Assembly: GCA_963835885.1 (NCBI GenBank)
Contig: CAWIHF010000001.1
Span: 124,001 to 188,000, forward strand
Direction of reading: 5' to 3'
Length of the DNA stretch: 64,000 nucleotides
Source: Roseiarcus sp963835885
GTDB taxonomy: Bacteria; Pseudomonadota; Alphaproteobacteria; Rhizobiales; Beijerinckiaceae
The notes below the pieces were generated by a model that was not told where the DNA came from, made no database searches, and worked only from the letters and a program-made list of their open reading frames with translations. The position numbers and the translations under genes were made by a program. Below are positions 1 through 9,389 of this stretch, piece by piece (positions within the stretch are counted from its first letter, which is position 1; every line of letters starts with the position of its first letter).

Positions 1-135
1 CCGCTCGCCCTGGCAGTCATGGGAACGTCACGACGCGAAGGCCGCGACCCGCGCGCCCGCCCGCCGCCCGGCGATATCGCGGACTGTCACAGAAAGACGC
101 GCTCCTCAATTGCGAGCACGTTTATGTGTGACGCA

Positions 136-321
136 ATGAGCAGCACACACCCGGCCGACATCGCTCGGGCCGCCTATGTGCGAGCGCGTCGCGCCGCTCA
201 TCGGCACAAAGAGCGCGTCTGTCAGGCTTGCGGCAACGTCTTCACGACGACACGCAAAGACGCCCGCTATTGCTCGGCCGCGTGCAGACAGCGAGCGCAC
301 CGAAAGGCCGCCGCGTCATGA
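136..321 (+). CDS. small Cys4 zinc-knuckle protein
   Basis: This 61-residue protein has a basic N-terminal half rich in Arg and Ala, followed by a compact Cys cluster, CxxC (CQACG) and then YCSAAC, spaced like a zinc ribbon or knuckle. I chose the ATG at 136 because the upstream in-frame sequence is not protein-like. Similar short Cys4 proteins are common in phages and integrative elements. The function is unknown; nucleic-acid binding is inferred from the fold only. Confidence 0.5.
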   Translation: MSSTHPADIARAAYVRARRAAHRHKERVCQACGNVFTTTRKDARYCSAACRQRAHRKAAAS

Positions 322-487
322 TCCACCCGCCTCGGGCCTCCCACAAATACCGTTCGGGTCCTGGTCAATGCGACCCTCCGTTGCGAGGTCCGCGCAATCA
401 CCCGGCCTCGATCGCTGCAATGAAAATTTCATCGGGGGTTAGGCGGAATGCGGTTTGGTTTTTGCAACCGGAGAACGAGGTTTTGAG

Positions 488-814
488 ATGGAAGACAAAA
501 TGACAACCAATGAGATCGGCGCTTTGCTCGGCTTGTCCGCGCCGACGATCCGCAGCTTGCAGCGCCTCGGGATCATCGGAAAAACCGGGCGAACGTTCGA
601 GGTCGCCGGGACGGTCAGAGCTTACCTGGCGCACCTCCGCAGGGCGCAACGTGCGCCGGCCGACAGGACGACGGCCGCTATTCGGAAGTTGGCGGCCGTC
701 AGTGACGTGATTGTATTTCCCGTCGAAAAAATTGACGGCGTCGGTCTGGTCCAAACGTCCATGGTCGGGACGCTTGTCCGACGATCTCGACGTCGAGCGT
801 CGCCGCGGATCTGA
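488..814 (+). CDS. small helix-turn-helix protein (Nu1/terminase-small-like)
   Basis: This 108-residue ORF opens with a clear winged-HTH-like segment at about residues 5-50 (TTNEIGALLGLSAPTIRSLQ and onward). It resembles the DNA-recognition N-termini of phage Nu1-type terminase small subunits and excisionase-like proteins. The C-terminal third does not look like the usual continuation and may be out of frame. The ATG at 488 is preferred over one at 455 because the HTH begins directly after it. Phage or mobile-element DNA binding is an inference; no large terminase gene is visible in the window. Confidence 0.4.
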   Translation: MEDKMTTNEIGALLGLSAPTIRSLQRLGIIGKTGRTFEVAGTVRAYLAHLRRAQRAPADRTTAAIRKLAAVSDVIVFPVEKIDGVGLVQTSMVGTLVRRSRRRASPRI

Positions 815-994
815 TGACGCGCGTGGCCATGCGCAGGACGGCCGCCGACGGCCTTCCGCCCTCGGCCGGCCTGACCCTGTCAGACCAGGCCGAGAAGGCC
901 GCCACGGGCCTCCTGGGGGCCATGAGCGCGAAGCCGGACGTCGAGAAATCGATATCGCGCGTTTGCCCGCCGAATCACTGCGCTCGAACTACGC

Positions 995-1183
995 GTGGAG
1001 CAGCTCGAAGGCCGCGTACCAGCGCCACGTGTCGAGCCGCCGAATGGCTTCGTCGCTCCCAAGGTCGCCGCCGGCCTCTTGGGTTTCAGCCTCCCTCGGG
1101 TTTATGCGTGGGCTAGCGCCAAAAAGCTTCGGTCGGTGAGGATCGGCTGGAATATCTACATCGACGTTTCATCGAAAAAATAA
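995..1183 (+). CDS. excisionase-like HTH protein
   Basis: The 62-residue ORF begins at a GTG. It has a short coiled-coil start (VEQLEGRV), then an HTH segment (VAAGLLGFSLPRVYAWASAK) and a basic wing-like end. This layout is typical of MerR/excisionase-type recombination directionality proteins of phages and integrative elements. The coiled-coil continues upstream in the same frame (ITALELR) without a start codon, so the true N-terminus may be longer and frameshifted. Confidence 0.4.
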   Translation: MEQLEGRVPAPRVEPPNGFVAPKVAAGLLGFSLPRVYAWASAKKLRSVRIGWNIYIDVSSKK

Positions 1184-1222
1184 GAATTCGCTTTCTCGGC
1201 TGAGCCGGGCGACGCTGCGAAA

Positions 1223-1873
1223 ATGGACGACGTTCTTCTCGCGCTGAAAAATTTCGAGACGCGCCTAAACATGGCGCTCGACGCCTGCATTCAGGCGGCG
1301 GCGGATCTCGACGACGTTCGCGCAAAAAACGGATTGCCGCCGGCCACGCCGCTGTTCGTCCTCGCCTCCGAGCATCGTGCCGCGCTCGCCGCAAGACTCG
1401 CAGAGAAACCGTCGCCGCCGCCTCCGCCCGAGAAACCGAAACCGCGATACACTTGGACCAAAGGAAGCGCTTCCGGCCGCGATCCCGGCATCGGCTTGTC
1501 CGTCATCATCGCCGCATCGAAGCATCCGGGACTCCAGCGTCCCGACGATCTCGAATGGGTCGCCGAGTGCATGAGCAAACTACACGGCGACGTCGAGGCC
1601 GGTTCCGCCCGAGCGGCCGAGGCCACGGGCTGGGCCGATTTGCTCGCGCATCGCCTCGCCACTGTCGAGGCCGAAGCCTCGGGCACGGTACCGCCGCCGC
1701 CGCCCGCGCCCGTGCCTGAGCCAAGCGTGCCGGTCGAAATGAGCGCCGCCGAAATTCATCGCTGCGCCGAGATCGCGGCGGGCAGGATTACGCCGCTGCC
1801 CGTCGATCGCGGCGCTCGCGAAATTATCCGCGCGGCTGCGAAAGCGCGAAACCAGAAGGACCCGACACTATGA
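1223..1873 (+). CDS. hypothetical island protein, proline-rich linkers
   Basis: This 216-residue protein was not recognised. It has an N-terminal helical part, two poly-proline stretches (about residues 74-84 and 151-160), and a middle segment with a tryptophan-containing helix. It overlaps the next gene by four bases (ATGA), so the two are probably translated together. The codon pattern is consistent with real coding sequence. Confidence 0.5.
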   Translation: MDDVLLALKNFETRLNMALDACIQAAADLDDVRAKNGLPPATPLFVLASEHRAALAARLAEKPSPPPPPEKPKPRYTWTKGSASGRDPGIGLSVIIAASKHPGLQRPDDLEWVAECMSKLHGDVEAGSARAAEATGWADLLAHRLATVEAEASGTVPPPPPAPVPEPSVPVEMSAAEIHRCAEIAAGRITPLPVDRGAREIIRAAAKARNQKDPTL

Positions 1874-2076
1874 CCAGCCTTCCGAAATTCCACGTGCTCA
1901 CGCGGCTGCGCCCGCTAGCGCCAGACCGGAAGCCCGAGCCAGATCGAGACATCGACGACTTTTGTGAACTCGTGCGGCGGGCAGGCGCGAAGCGTCGCGG
2001 CGAGACATTCGATGCGCCGAGCGAGGACGCAGCCTTTATCATTGCGGCCGGGAAAAAACGCAGAGGGGAGGCGTGA
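1870..2076 (+). CDS. hypothetical small island protein
   Basis: A 68-residue charged protein whose ATG overlaps the stop of the upstream gene. Its own stop overlaps the next start (TGATG). This tight packing of three genes in a row suggests a phage-like or ICE-like operon. No domain was recognised. Confidence 0.45.
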   Translation: MTSLPKFHVLTRLRPLAPDRKPEPDRDIDDFCELVRRAGAKRRGETFDAPSEDAAFIIAAGKKRRGEA

Positions 2077-2618
2077 TGGTCACGATCCGCACGATGGCGG
2101 CTGAGACATTTTTCATTCGCCCGGATGACGCTCAATTGCGCCGCTTGTTCCAAATCCTCACCGCGGCTCGTCCCGCACTGGCCGCGAAGACGAGCCTTTC
2201 GGAGTTCGGTCGCGCCGTCATTGCCGCCGGGCATGCTTTCAGAATTCCCGACGTCTCGAAACGCGCATTCGTCAGTCTCGTCGACGACGCCAATTCATGG
2301 CTGCATGAGCGCGACCTCGCCCCCGTGAATGGCCATGCGTTCCTCGCCGGAATCATCATGCACAACGATATTGTGTACCGCCTCGGAGACGAGGCGATCG
2401 GAGAAATCACCGGCGCCGGACTCGACCCGCATCATGGAGCGCCATGTTCGAACGGCTGGAAAGGCGTTTTGGACGGAAATACTCCGCTTCGACAGCCGCT
2501 GCCGCCACGCGAAATCCTGATGCGGAAGGCCGAGGCGAGCAGCGTCAGAATTTATGAGGAAAACCCAAGGACAAAAGAGATGCAGCTTCTCGTGCTGCAC
2601 TATCCGAGGTGGCGATGA
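2076..2618 (+). CDS. hypothetical island protein
   Basis: A 180-residue protein of unknown function. The ATG at 2076 overlaps the preceding stop and follows an AGAGGGGAG ribosome-binding site; a GTG three bases upstream is also possible. It is a soluble mixed alpha/beta sequence with no signal peptide and no recognised domain. It is the third member of a coupled gene run. Confidence 0.5.
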   Translation: MVTIRTMAAETFFIRPDDAQLRRLFQILTAARPALAAKTSLSEFGRAVIAAGHAFRIPDVSKRAFVSLVDDANSWLHERDLAPVNGHAFLAGIIMHNDIVYRLGDEAIGEITGAGLDPHHGAPCSNGWKGVLDGNTPLRQPLPPREILMRKAEASSVRIYEENPRTKEMQLLVLHYPRWR

Positions 2619-2725
2619 CGACAGTTCGGCCGGCGGCGCCTTCGCCGGCCCATCCTCTCCCGCGAGGGAGAAGCCAGGTGCTCGGGCGACTCTGCGGGCG
2701 CGCGGCGACGTCCAAGAAAAGGTAG
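2615..2725 (+). CDS. possible 36-residue ORF
   Basis: A short Arg/Pro-rich ORF whose ATG overlaps the stop codon of the preceding gene. It could continue the coupled run of small island genes. Composition alone cannot separate it from GC-rich noise. The rest of the interval up to 2980 shows no other convincing gene. Confidence 0.2.
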   Translation: MTTVRPAAPSPAHPLPRGRSQVLGRLCGRAATSKKR

Positions 2726-2980
2726 CAGGCCTCCCCGCCTGGGCGCGGAGTCATTAAGGGGCACTAAGGCCTGCAACGCCGCGAACTTAACGAGGCCGGC
2801 CGCGATGTGTGTGGGCCTCCTCATATATCGCGGCCGGTGGGCCAGGGAAGCCCGCCAGCGCCCTTCGCCATCGTGCGGGCCATCATCGGCTCGGCTCGCC
2901 TGACCGCGGCCTGAGCGAGGACGGGGATAGTGGCATCGGAAATCTTGCGCGAGCAACCCGCGCCTTGTTATGCCACTACG

Positions 2981-3667
2981 ATGTTCGTTCGCTTCCGAAA
3001 TCAAGGCCGTCGCTTTCAGCCCAGCCTGATGCAGACCCGGCGCATCGCCGAGAAAGTCCGCAGCGAGCATGTCGCCTCGCTCGGCTCGGTCGACGCCGAC
3101 GTGTCGGTCCGCGAGCGCCTCGCATTCTGGGCCAAGCTGCCGGGGCGCCTGGCTCGCCTCGCAAACCGCGTTAGTCCCGACGACCACGGCAAGATTTACG
3201 AGGCGCTGCACGCCCGCATCCCGATGGTCACGGCGGAGGAACTACGGGCGATCCAAGAGGAGAACGCCAAAGACGATGAGCGGTTCTGGGACATGATGCG
3301 GGACATGGGCGCTTCGACCATCGAAGAGCACAAGGCGCTGATCGCCCATGCCGAGGCGAAGATCGCCGAGCAAGCGCCGAAGGTGGCGGAAGCCGGCGAG
3401 CGCGCCAAGGCCGCCAAGGCTCGCCTTGCGCGGCTGGCGCGCGGCGAGAGCGTTCCCGGCGGGCTCGGCAAGCGGATCGACATGGAAGCCTTGGCCAAGG
3501 CGGCGGGCATAACCCCGGCGATGATCAGTCGCGCGAGACTGTTCAATAGCCTGACGGAAGCCGAGTTCGAAAGGCTGCTCGACCACGCGCACATGAAGCG
3601 GCGGATTGAAACAGGCGACAAAGCCTTCGATCGCGAGGCGCGGCGCATCATCCGGGCGCGGAGGTAA
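2981..3667 (+). CDS. hypothetical protein of mobile-element-associated family
   Basis: This 228-residue protein starts MFVRFRNQGR and carries the pattern QTRRIAEKVRSEHVASLGSV, which I recall from a family found in Rhizobiales accessory regions. It is followed by a helical, Ala/Glu-rich middle and a possible HTH (about residues 160-185, ALAKAAGITPAMISRARLF). The ATG at 2981 is preferred to an upstream start at 2930 because the conserved-looking sequence begins there. Molecular function is unknown. Confidence 0.5.
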   Translation: MFVRFRNQGRRFQPSLMQTRRIAEKVRSEHVASLGSVDADVSVRERLAFWAKLPGRLARLANRVSPDDHGKIYEALHARIPMVTAEELRAIQEENAKDDERFWDMMRDMGASTIEEHKALIAHAEAKIAEQAPKVAEAGERAKAAKARLARLARGESVPGGLGKRIDMEALAKAAGITPAMISRARLFNSLTEAEFERLLDHAHMKRRIETGDKAFDREARRIIRARR

Positions 3668-3673
3668 GCTCCT

Positions 3674-3992
3674 ATGCTGCGATGGCTTCGCCGCCGCCAG
3701 GAAGGCCGCCGGCTGGCGCAGGCCGACGCCGAGGCGCTCATCCGCGATCATGGCGCCGAGGCCTGTGGGGAGGCCAGACTGGCGCGAGCGTGACGTGACC
3801 TTGCCCGACAGGACAACGCATACCGGCCGAACGCCTGAGCGCTGGCGGCGGGTCGCGCTGATCGTGGCGAAGCTGACTGGACATTTTGGTCGGCGGCGAC
3901 ACACCGACGCGCTCCGGAGCTTCACGTCCGCGGCATTCTCCCGCTGTCCGCTGCGTTGCTCAAGGCGAGCGGGTTGCCAGAAACGTCCATGA
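3674..3992 (+). CDS. small Rhizobiales-type hypothetical, frameshifted
   Basis: It starts six bases after the previous stop with MLRWLRRRQEGRRLAQADAE. After about 39 codons the frame ends, but homology-like sequence continues in another frame (TPERWRRVALIVAKLTG), as in small proteins seen in other alphaproteobacterial accessory regions. A one-base indel near 3785 would join the two parts. The end point is uncertain, and the remainder to 4269 holds no clear gene. Confidence 0.35.
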
Positions 3993-4269
3993 CGCCAAGA
4001 CTCCCGCCCCGGGACAGAAAGCCGCAGACCCGCTGAAACCCGGCCCAGCGCCCGCCCCATCCCCGCGCAAGGCCTGCCCACGTCAGCCCGAATTGCGCGC
4101 GCGCTCTGACCCCTGCATAATACCTTCTCAAGCGCGGATAGACCGGCCAGTCGACAAGCGACGAGCATCGCACCCGCTCCCGCTTCCGCGCCTTCAAACG
4201 AAAAGGTGCGAACGGGAGACGGCTTCGCCAAGGGCCATTGCCCGCATCATTGCCGAGGATGCCCTTGTC

Positions 4270-6469
4270 ATGTTCAATTTCTTCAAAAAACAGCCGACCG
4301 TGCTGGATGCAGCCATTCATGCGATTTATGGACCGAATCCGCCCCGCAAGTCGGCCGACCCTCAACAAGCGGCCAATCTGGCCGCCGTCCTGTTGCAGGG
4401 ACGCGTAGGCTTTCAGGAGATCAAAGCCCTCGCCAGCGACTTGGCCGCCGGGCCGATGCCCTATTCCACCCACGATCTGGCCGCGTCGACGGCGTTGAAC
4501 TTCTTCCGTCGGCCGGAGCTGATGCAGCGCCTCACTGAGGCGCAAATCCCCGCGAGAATGCAGGTCTTCGATTGGTTCAAGGCGGGCTACCTCAACCCGA
4601 ACCTAGCGCGCATGTTCGAGGACGCCTTGTACAAAGATTACAAGCCTTTCGTAAACGCCGCCGAAACCAATCCCGCGCAGGAACAAGAGACTCCAAAGCC
4701 CGATGTCCTTTCCGACGAGGATTTCAACGCCATCGAGGCTAAGTTCGAGGCGTTCAAGTGCCAACATGCGGGAAAGCCGTGGCGGGAAGGCGTGACCCTC
4801 GGGCGCAAGTTCGTCAACTGGCAACATAATGAGGCCGAGTTCGAGAAGCCGGATAACCCCACAGCCGAACAGAGCCAACACGCGCGTCAGATCGAACGGG
4901 CGTTTTGGTTTGGCGCGGCTCGAACCGTCATTCATGGCTTTGCCGTTCCCCAAGCAGACTACATTCTGTTCCTAGAGAACTTCGTTGGATATAACCACGG
5001 CTTCAAGGGCGATATTTCAGAAGTCACGGCCGCAATCGCGAAAGAGGTTGTGCTCATGGGAGAAGCGGCCGATTTCGGAGGAAGAAGCAGACCATTTTGG
5101 CTGCTTCTTCATGAAGGACTTTCTTGTGAACGGAAAGGACGAGCGCAAGAGACTCGTCCTCGCCCACCTTCAGAAGAGGTGCTGGGAGCTGGACGCGCCT
5201 AAGCCACCGCCCGCACCCAAAATTCCAGCCTTTAACGAGGCGAACATCGCCCGGTCTTGCGCCGAGGCTGATAGGCTATATGCCGAGTATGGCCTACCGT
5301 ATAGGGCACAGGGAATAGCCGTATTCCTCGATGGAAAAACCGGTAGCAAGCTCACAAGCGCGACAATCTTCTCCGAGCACGATGGCGAGGACGTGGAGGG
5401 CCACGGCCACGAACTAGCCGTCGTGCTCGCGAGTAATTGCTATGAGGTTATGTCGGAACGTCAAAAGGAGAATGTTCTAACTGGTGAAGATAAAGACAAA
5501 TTGGACGCGGGGGTGAAGGCGCTGCGTGGGTTCTTGTACGAGCACACGAAGGCGTTCGATAACGACCCACTAGCGCGGGAGGAAGCGGCGGCTCGGAAGC
5601 AGGAGGATGCTGCGAGGCAGGCTGCGGCGGCTCGGGAGGCCGCGAACCGTGCCCGCGAGCAAGCAGAAAAGCAGGCGGCGGATGATGCTGCGAGGCAGGC
5701 TCCGGAGGAGGCGGAGCATGTTCGCGTAGCGAAAATTGCGGAGCTTTGGGACACGATTGGAGAGGACGAGAGGACCATTGCCTTTGTCGAGGCGCATCGG
5801 GCCGACGTGGCGGCGGGGCGTACGACCCCCGATGCTGATTTGCTAGACGAGGAAGGGCTTGCGGAATTGCATGCCGAGCGCGACGAGGCGCGGCGTGAGC
5901 TTGCAATCGAGCTTGGCGTGCCCGTCGAGACAATAGAGACATGGAAGGAACATCAAGCCAAACTGGAACTTTATCAACGTGAGGCGGAATCCCTTATGCA
6001 AAATGATCCGCGATGGCAACAGTATTTTACCCAATCACCTGCGGCTGTTTTCAAGGCGCTTGGTCAAGATATTGAGGATGATTTGTCAGGCTGTTTTAAC
6101 AAAGGTATTTCTGTTCGCCAATGCGCAGGTAATTATCTCCACTTTTTTACTGATGGACTAATGCCGTTTACTACTCAAGCGGCGTTGCATAAGGTCGCGA
6201 AGGCGAATATTGCCGAGATTGAGGATTCGTTGCGCAGCTGGCAGGCAGACTTGAAGGACATTGAGGCTGGTCGTTTTAAATATGACCCGGAGTCGGCAGC
6301 TGGGAAGGTCCTGAATGATCCCGTCTCGACCCTTGATCATATCAAGAGCATGGAGGCGTCGCTGGTGGAGGCGAAGGAGGAACTGGCGGCGTTCGAGGCA
6401 AGGTGTGACGGCGGTGGTAGAGGTGGAAGGTACTCTACAAAAGAAGGCATAATCCAGCTTGTCCGCTAG
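4270..6469 (+). CDS. large novel coiled-coil protein, frameshifted near 5085
   Basis: The N-terminal part (from ATG 4270, MFNFFKKQPTVLDAAIH) resembles a small stand-alone protein family of about 130-150 residues. Here it continues into an unknown domain. Near 5080-5090 the frame shifts, and a second ORF carries on to 6469. That ORF has an Ala/Arg/Glu-rich coiled-coil (encoded at about 5575-5740) and an unrecognised C-terminal domain. Corrected, the protein would be about 730 residues. An internal ATG at 5111 means two separate overlapping genes cannot be excluded. There is no signal peptide or transmembrane segment. It is the largest gene of the island. Confidence 0.5.
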
Positions 6470-6589
6470 ATGCCCCAGCGCCGCAACCGCGCCCTAACCA
6501 TCGAAGCCAAGAAACCTTGGCTCAAGCTCGAAATGTCACGGCGGATATGGTACCGCCGCCAAGCCGAACAGCGTAAAGGCCGGGAGTGA
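6470..6589 (+). CDS. 39-residue basic island protein
   Basis: The ATG begins immediately after the upstream TAG. The product contains EAKKPWLKLEMSRRIWYRRQ, a pattern seen in short basic HTH-like proteins next to integration sites in Rhizobiales. The very small size and basic character suggest DNA binding, but this is inferred. Confidence 0.4.
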   Translation: MPQRRNRALTIEAKKPWLKLEMSRRIWYRRQAEQRKGRE

Positions 6590-6608
6590 TCGCGACCGAC
6601 ACACGTGA

Positions 6609-6796
6609 ATGCGCGTTCCTCTCGAAGCCCGCGCCGAGTTGGCGCGTATTGACAGCATATTGGCTCGCTAGAGCAGGCCGAACGAGCGCCGGTCCGTGTC
6701 GGGGATTTCAGCCTGTCCCGCGCCAAGGGCAACTTGGCGTCGGCCGCGGCGGGTCGCAAGCGGAAAAAGAACGGGGCAAGGACGGCTCCGCCTTAA
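6609..6796 (+). CDS. small coiled-coil ORF, frameshifted
   Basis: The ATG at 6609 opens MRVPLEARAELARIDSILAR, which stops at TAG. Another frame continues the heptad-like pattern (EQAERAPVRVGDFSLSRA) to a TAA at 6794. One missing base near 6669 would give a single protein of about 62 residues. The function is unknown. From 6797 to the tRNA gene I see no gene. Confidence 0.3.
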
Positions 6797-6970
6797 GCAC
6801 CGACCCGCCCGGAATCCGCGGGATGGGATTGCGAGGCGCTCGCCCCGGCCGTCACGCCGCGCATTGGACGGGGGACGCGCCGTCCAAGCCTGTCCATCTG
6901 AGTACGCCCCTGCTTATTGGCCAGATATTGGACAGACCGGCGAGGATTTCATCTAAGTCATTGAAAAGAT

Positions 6971-7046
6971 TGGCGCGCCCAACGGGACTCGAACCCGTGT
7001 TTTCGCCGTGAAAGGGCGACGTCCTGGACCGCTAGACGATGGGCGC
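6971..7046 (-). tRNA. tRNA-Glu (anticodon UUC)
   Basis: Read on the minus strand the 76-base gene folds as a cloverleaf. Acceptor GCGCCCA pairs with TGGGCGC, the anticodon loop contains CCTTTCACG (anticodon TTC), and the T-loop reads GGTTCGAGTCC. CCA is encoded. Its 3' end faces the island at 1-6970, the orientation expected for an integration site in which the element regenerates the tRNA 3' end. Confidence 0.95.
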
Positions 7047-7428
7047 AAGGCTAACCGGCTGCCGACTCCGGGCGGCTCCGGAGCGCGCGGTTGCTATAGG
7101 GGGCGCGGTCCGGAGGCGCAAGAGGCGTGGGTCGCTTTTCCCGACCGTCTCCGTCATGGCCGGGCTGGCCGGCCGCTGGACGGAAATGCGACAATTCCTT
7201 CGTGGAAATCGGATTCCATGCTACCTCCCAAACGTCCCTCTCCGATCAGCGCCGCCCTTGGGGCAGCGTGTGCCCCGGGAAATGGCGGCCAACAAAGGTT
7301 TTTTCAACGCAAGTCGGACGCAAGCCGTTGAGAAGTCCGATTCGCGGTCAAAGATGGAAGGCTCGACTGCCGGTCTTTGAAGCTCGAAGGCGGGTCGGCT
7401 TCGACAATGGATTTTGAGGACAGCCCCG
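7047..7428. other. intergenic region between tRNA-Glu and quinone oxidoreductase
   Basis: This 380-base gap has no convincing coding sequence; the open frames here are short and arginine-rich, as expected by chance in GC-rich DNA. It probably holds the promoters of the divergent tRNA and oxidoreductase genes. A TGAGGA ribosome-binding site sits about ten bases before the ATG at 7429. Confidence 0.5.
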
Positions 7429-8398
7429 ATGCGCGCGATTCGCGTTCAAGAGACAGGCGGACCGGAGGTCCTGAAACTCGAGGAGGTCGAGCTGCCGAAG
7501 CCGGGCAGGGGCGAGGTCCGCCTTCGCCAGCACGCGGTCGGCGTCAACTTCGTCGACGTCTATCACCGCACCGGCTTCTATCCGATGCCACGGCCCTTCA
7601 CGCCGGGGTCGGAGGGGGCTGGCGAGGTCGTCGAGGTCGGGCCGGGGGTCAAAGACCTTAAGCCGGGCGACCGGGTCGCCTACGCGGGTTCGCCCGGCGC
7701 CTATGCCGAGGAGCGCAACATCGAGGCGCGCTTCCTGGTCAAGCTGCCGCGCGCGATCTCCTACGAGACCGCAGCAGCGATGATGCTCAAGGGACTCACC
7801 GCGCAATATCTTCTGCGCCAGACCTATCGCGTGAAGGCGGGCGATTGGATCCTGGTGCATGCGGCGGCCGGAGGCGTCGGGCAAATCCTCTGCCAGTGGG
7901 GTCGGGCGCTCGGCGCGAAGGTGATCGGCACCGTCGGCTCGGCCGAGAAGGCGAAGATCGCCAAGAAGGCCGGGGCGCAGCACACGATCCTCTATCGCGA
8001 GGAGGATTTCGCCAAGCGGGTCGAGGAGATCACCAAGGGGCAGAAATGCGCGGTGGTCTACGACGGCGTCGGCAAGGCCACCTTCCCGGCCTCGCTCGAC
8101 TGCCTCAAGGCCTTCGGCATGTTCGTGAGCTTCGGTTCGGCCTCGGGCGGCATCGAGGCGTTCGACCTCGGGCTTCTCGGCCGCAAGGGCTCGCTGTTCG
8201 CCACCAGGCCCTCGCTCTTCACCTACGCGGCCGACCGGGCGCGGCTCGAGAAGATGGCGCGCGAGCTCATCCGCGCGGTCGGTCAACGGCGACGTGACCA
8301 TCCGCATCGGCGGCCGCATGCCGCTCGCCCAGGCGGCCGAGGCGCACCGGGCGCTGGAGGCGCGCGAGACGACGGGCTCGCTCATCCTCTTGCCCTGA
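7429..8398 (+). CDS. qor: NAD(P)H:quinone oxidoreductase (zinc-independent MDR), frameshifted
   Basis: This is a cytosolic NADPH-dependent quinone reductase of the medium-chain dehydrogenase family. The GroES-like N-terminal half (GVNFVDVYHRTGFYP) and the nucleotide-binding motif HAAAGGVGQILCQW are clear, and zinc ligands are absent as expected for Qor. Near 8280 the frame slips. The proper C-terminus (NGDVTIRIGGRMPLAQAAEA, ending TTGSLILLP) lies in another frame and stops at 8398, so the corrected length is about 323 residues. Start ATG 7429 has a good ribosome-binding site. The indel is probably a sequence error. Confidence 0.85.
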
Positions 8399-8527
8399 GA
8401 CCCGAACAGCCATCGTTCAGCCAAGTTCGAGGGCCATGAGCCCCGCCGCTTGGCTCGACCGGATTGCGTCTGTATAGGAACGGCGCCGGCCGGCCGCGAG
8501 AATCACAGGAAGGGCGTCGTGACGCAG

Positions 8528-9331
8528 ATGAGCGATAAGAGCGTAAAGCCGGCCGAAGCCGCGGCGACGCCAATCAAGAAGGAAGAGGGCTGGTGGGAGA
8601 CCATCAAGGTCATCGTCGAGGCGCTGCTGATCGCTCTCGTGGTGCGCACGCTCCTCTTCCAGCCGTTCAATATTCCTTCCGGCTCGCTGGTGCCAACTCT
8701 GCTTGTCGGCGATTACCTGTTCGTGTCGAAATACGCCTACGGCTATTCGCACTTCTCGCTGCCGAGCTTCCTCGATCTCGCCCCGTCGGCGATGCCGGGC
8801 CGCATCTTCGCTTCGCAGCCGAAGCGCGGCGACATCATCGTGTTCAAGCTGCCGAGCGACGGCCAGACAGACTACATCAAGCGGCTGATCGGCCTTCCGG
8901 GCGACAAGATCCAAGTGACCCATGGCCGGCTCATCATCAATGGCGAAATGGTCCCGCGCGAGCAGATTGCGCCGTATCCGACTGTCAACCATTTCGGCAA
9001 GCCCGAGGAGGCGCCGCACTACATCGAGACGCTGCCCGGCGGGGTGAAGCACCAGATCATCCAGATCGATGGCGACGAGGGCACCTTCGACAACACCAAG
9101 GTCTACGAAGTGCCGCCCGGCCATTATTTCATGATGGGCGACAACCGCGACAATTCGAGCGATTCGCGTCTCGCCGGCGATCAGGGCGGGGTCGGCTATG
9201 TGCCGTTCGTGAACCTGATCGGACGCGGCGAAATCATCTTCTTTTCGATCCGCGAGGACACGCCCGCCTGGGAGATTTGGAAGTGGCCGTGGGACGTGCG
9301 CTGGAACCGCATCTTCCAGCGCGTGCGTTGA
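8528..9331 (+). CDS. lepB: signal peptidase I
   Basis: A 267-residue inner-membrane serine protease that removes signal peptides from secreted proteins. It has an N-terminal membrane segment (about residues 27-44). The catalytic box is PSGSLVPTL, with the nucleophile Ser at about residue 53, where most family members have Met after it. The Lys box is YIKRLIGLPGD (Lys about 118), and the MMGDNRDNSSDSR motif is present. The ATG at 8528 is spaced about 12 bases from AGGAAGG; a GTG at 8519 is too close. It heads the conserved lepB-rnc-era cluster. Confidence 0.95.
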   Translation: MSDKSVKPAEAAATPIKKEEGWWETIKVIVEALLIALVVRTLLFQPFNIPSGSLVPTLLVGDYLFVSKYAYGYSHFSLPSFLDLAPSAMPGRIFASQPKRGDIIVFKLPSDGQTDYIKRLIGLPGDKIQVTHGRLIINGEMVPREQIAPYPTVNHFGKPEEAPHYIETLPGGVKHQIIQIDGDEGTFDNTKVYEVPPGHYFMMGDNRDNSSDSRLAGDQGGVGYVPFVNLIGRGEIIFFSIREDTPAWEIWKWPWDVRWNRIFQRVR

Positions 9332-9350
9332 CGGGCGCCAGCCGCCGCTC

Positions 9351-9375
9351 TCCCGCCCCGCTCGCGGGGGCGGGC
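9351..9375. repeat. GC-rich intergenic palindrome
   Basis: An inverted repeat (CCCGCCCC and GGGGCGGG around a CGCG centre) lies between lepB and rnc. It resembles the other C-rich/G-rich palindromes found between genes in this window (about 10990, 16975 and 63880). It could attenuate transcription within the operon. Confidence 0.45.
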
Positions 9376-9389
9376 CGGAGGCGCGGGCC

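Noticed and set aside
6586..7011. A 141-codon frame running into the tRNA-Glu gene
   Set aside because: It overlaps a well-supported tRNA and has the composition of a random GC-rich frame.
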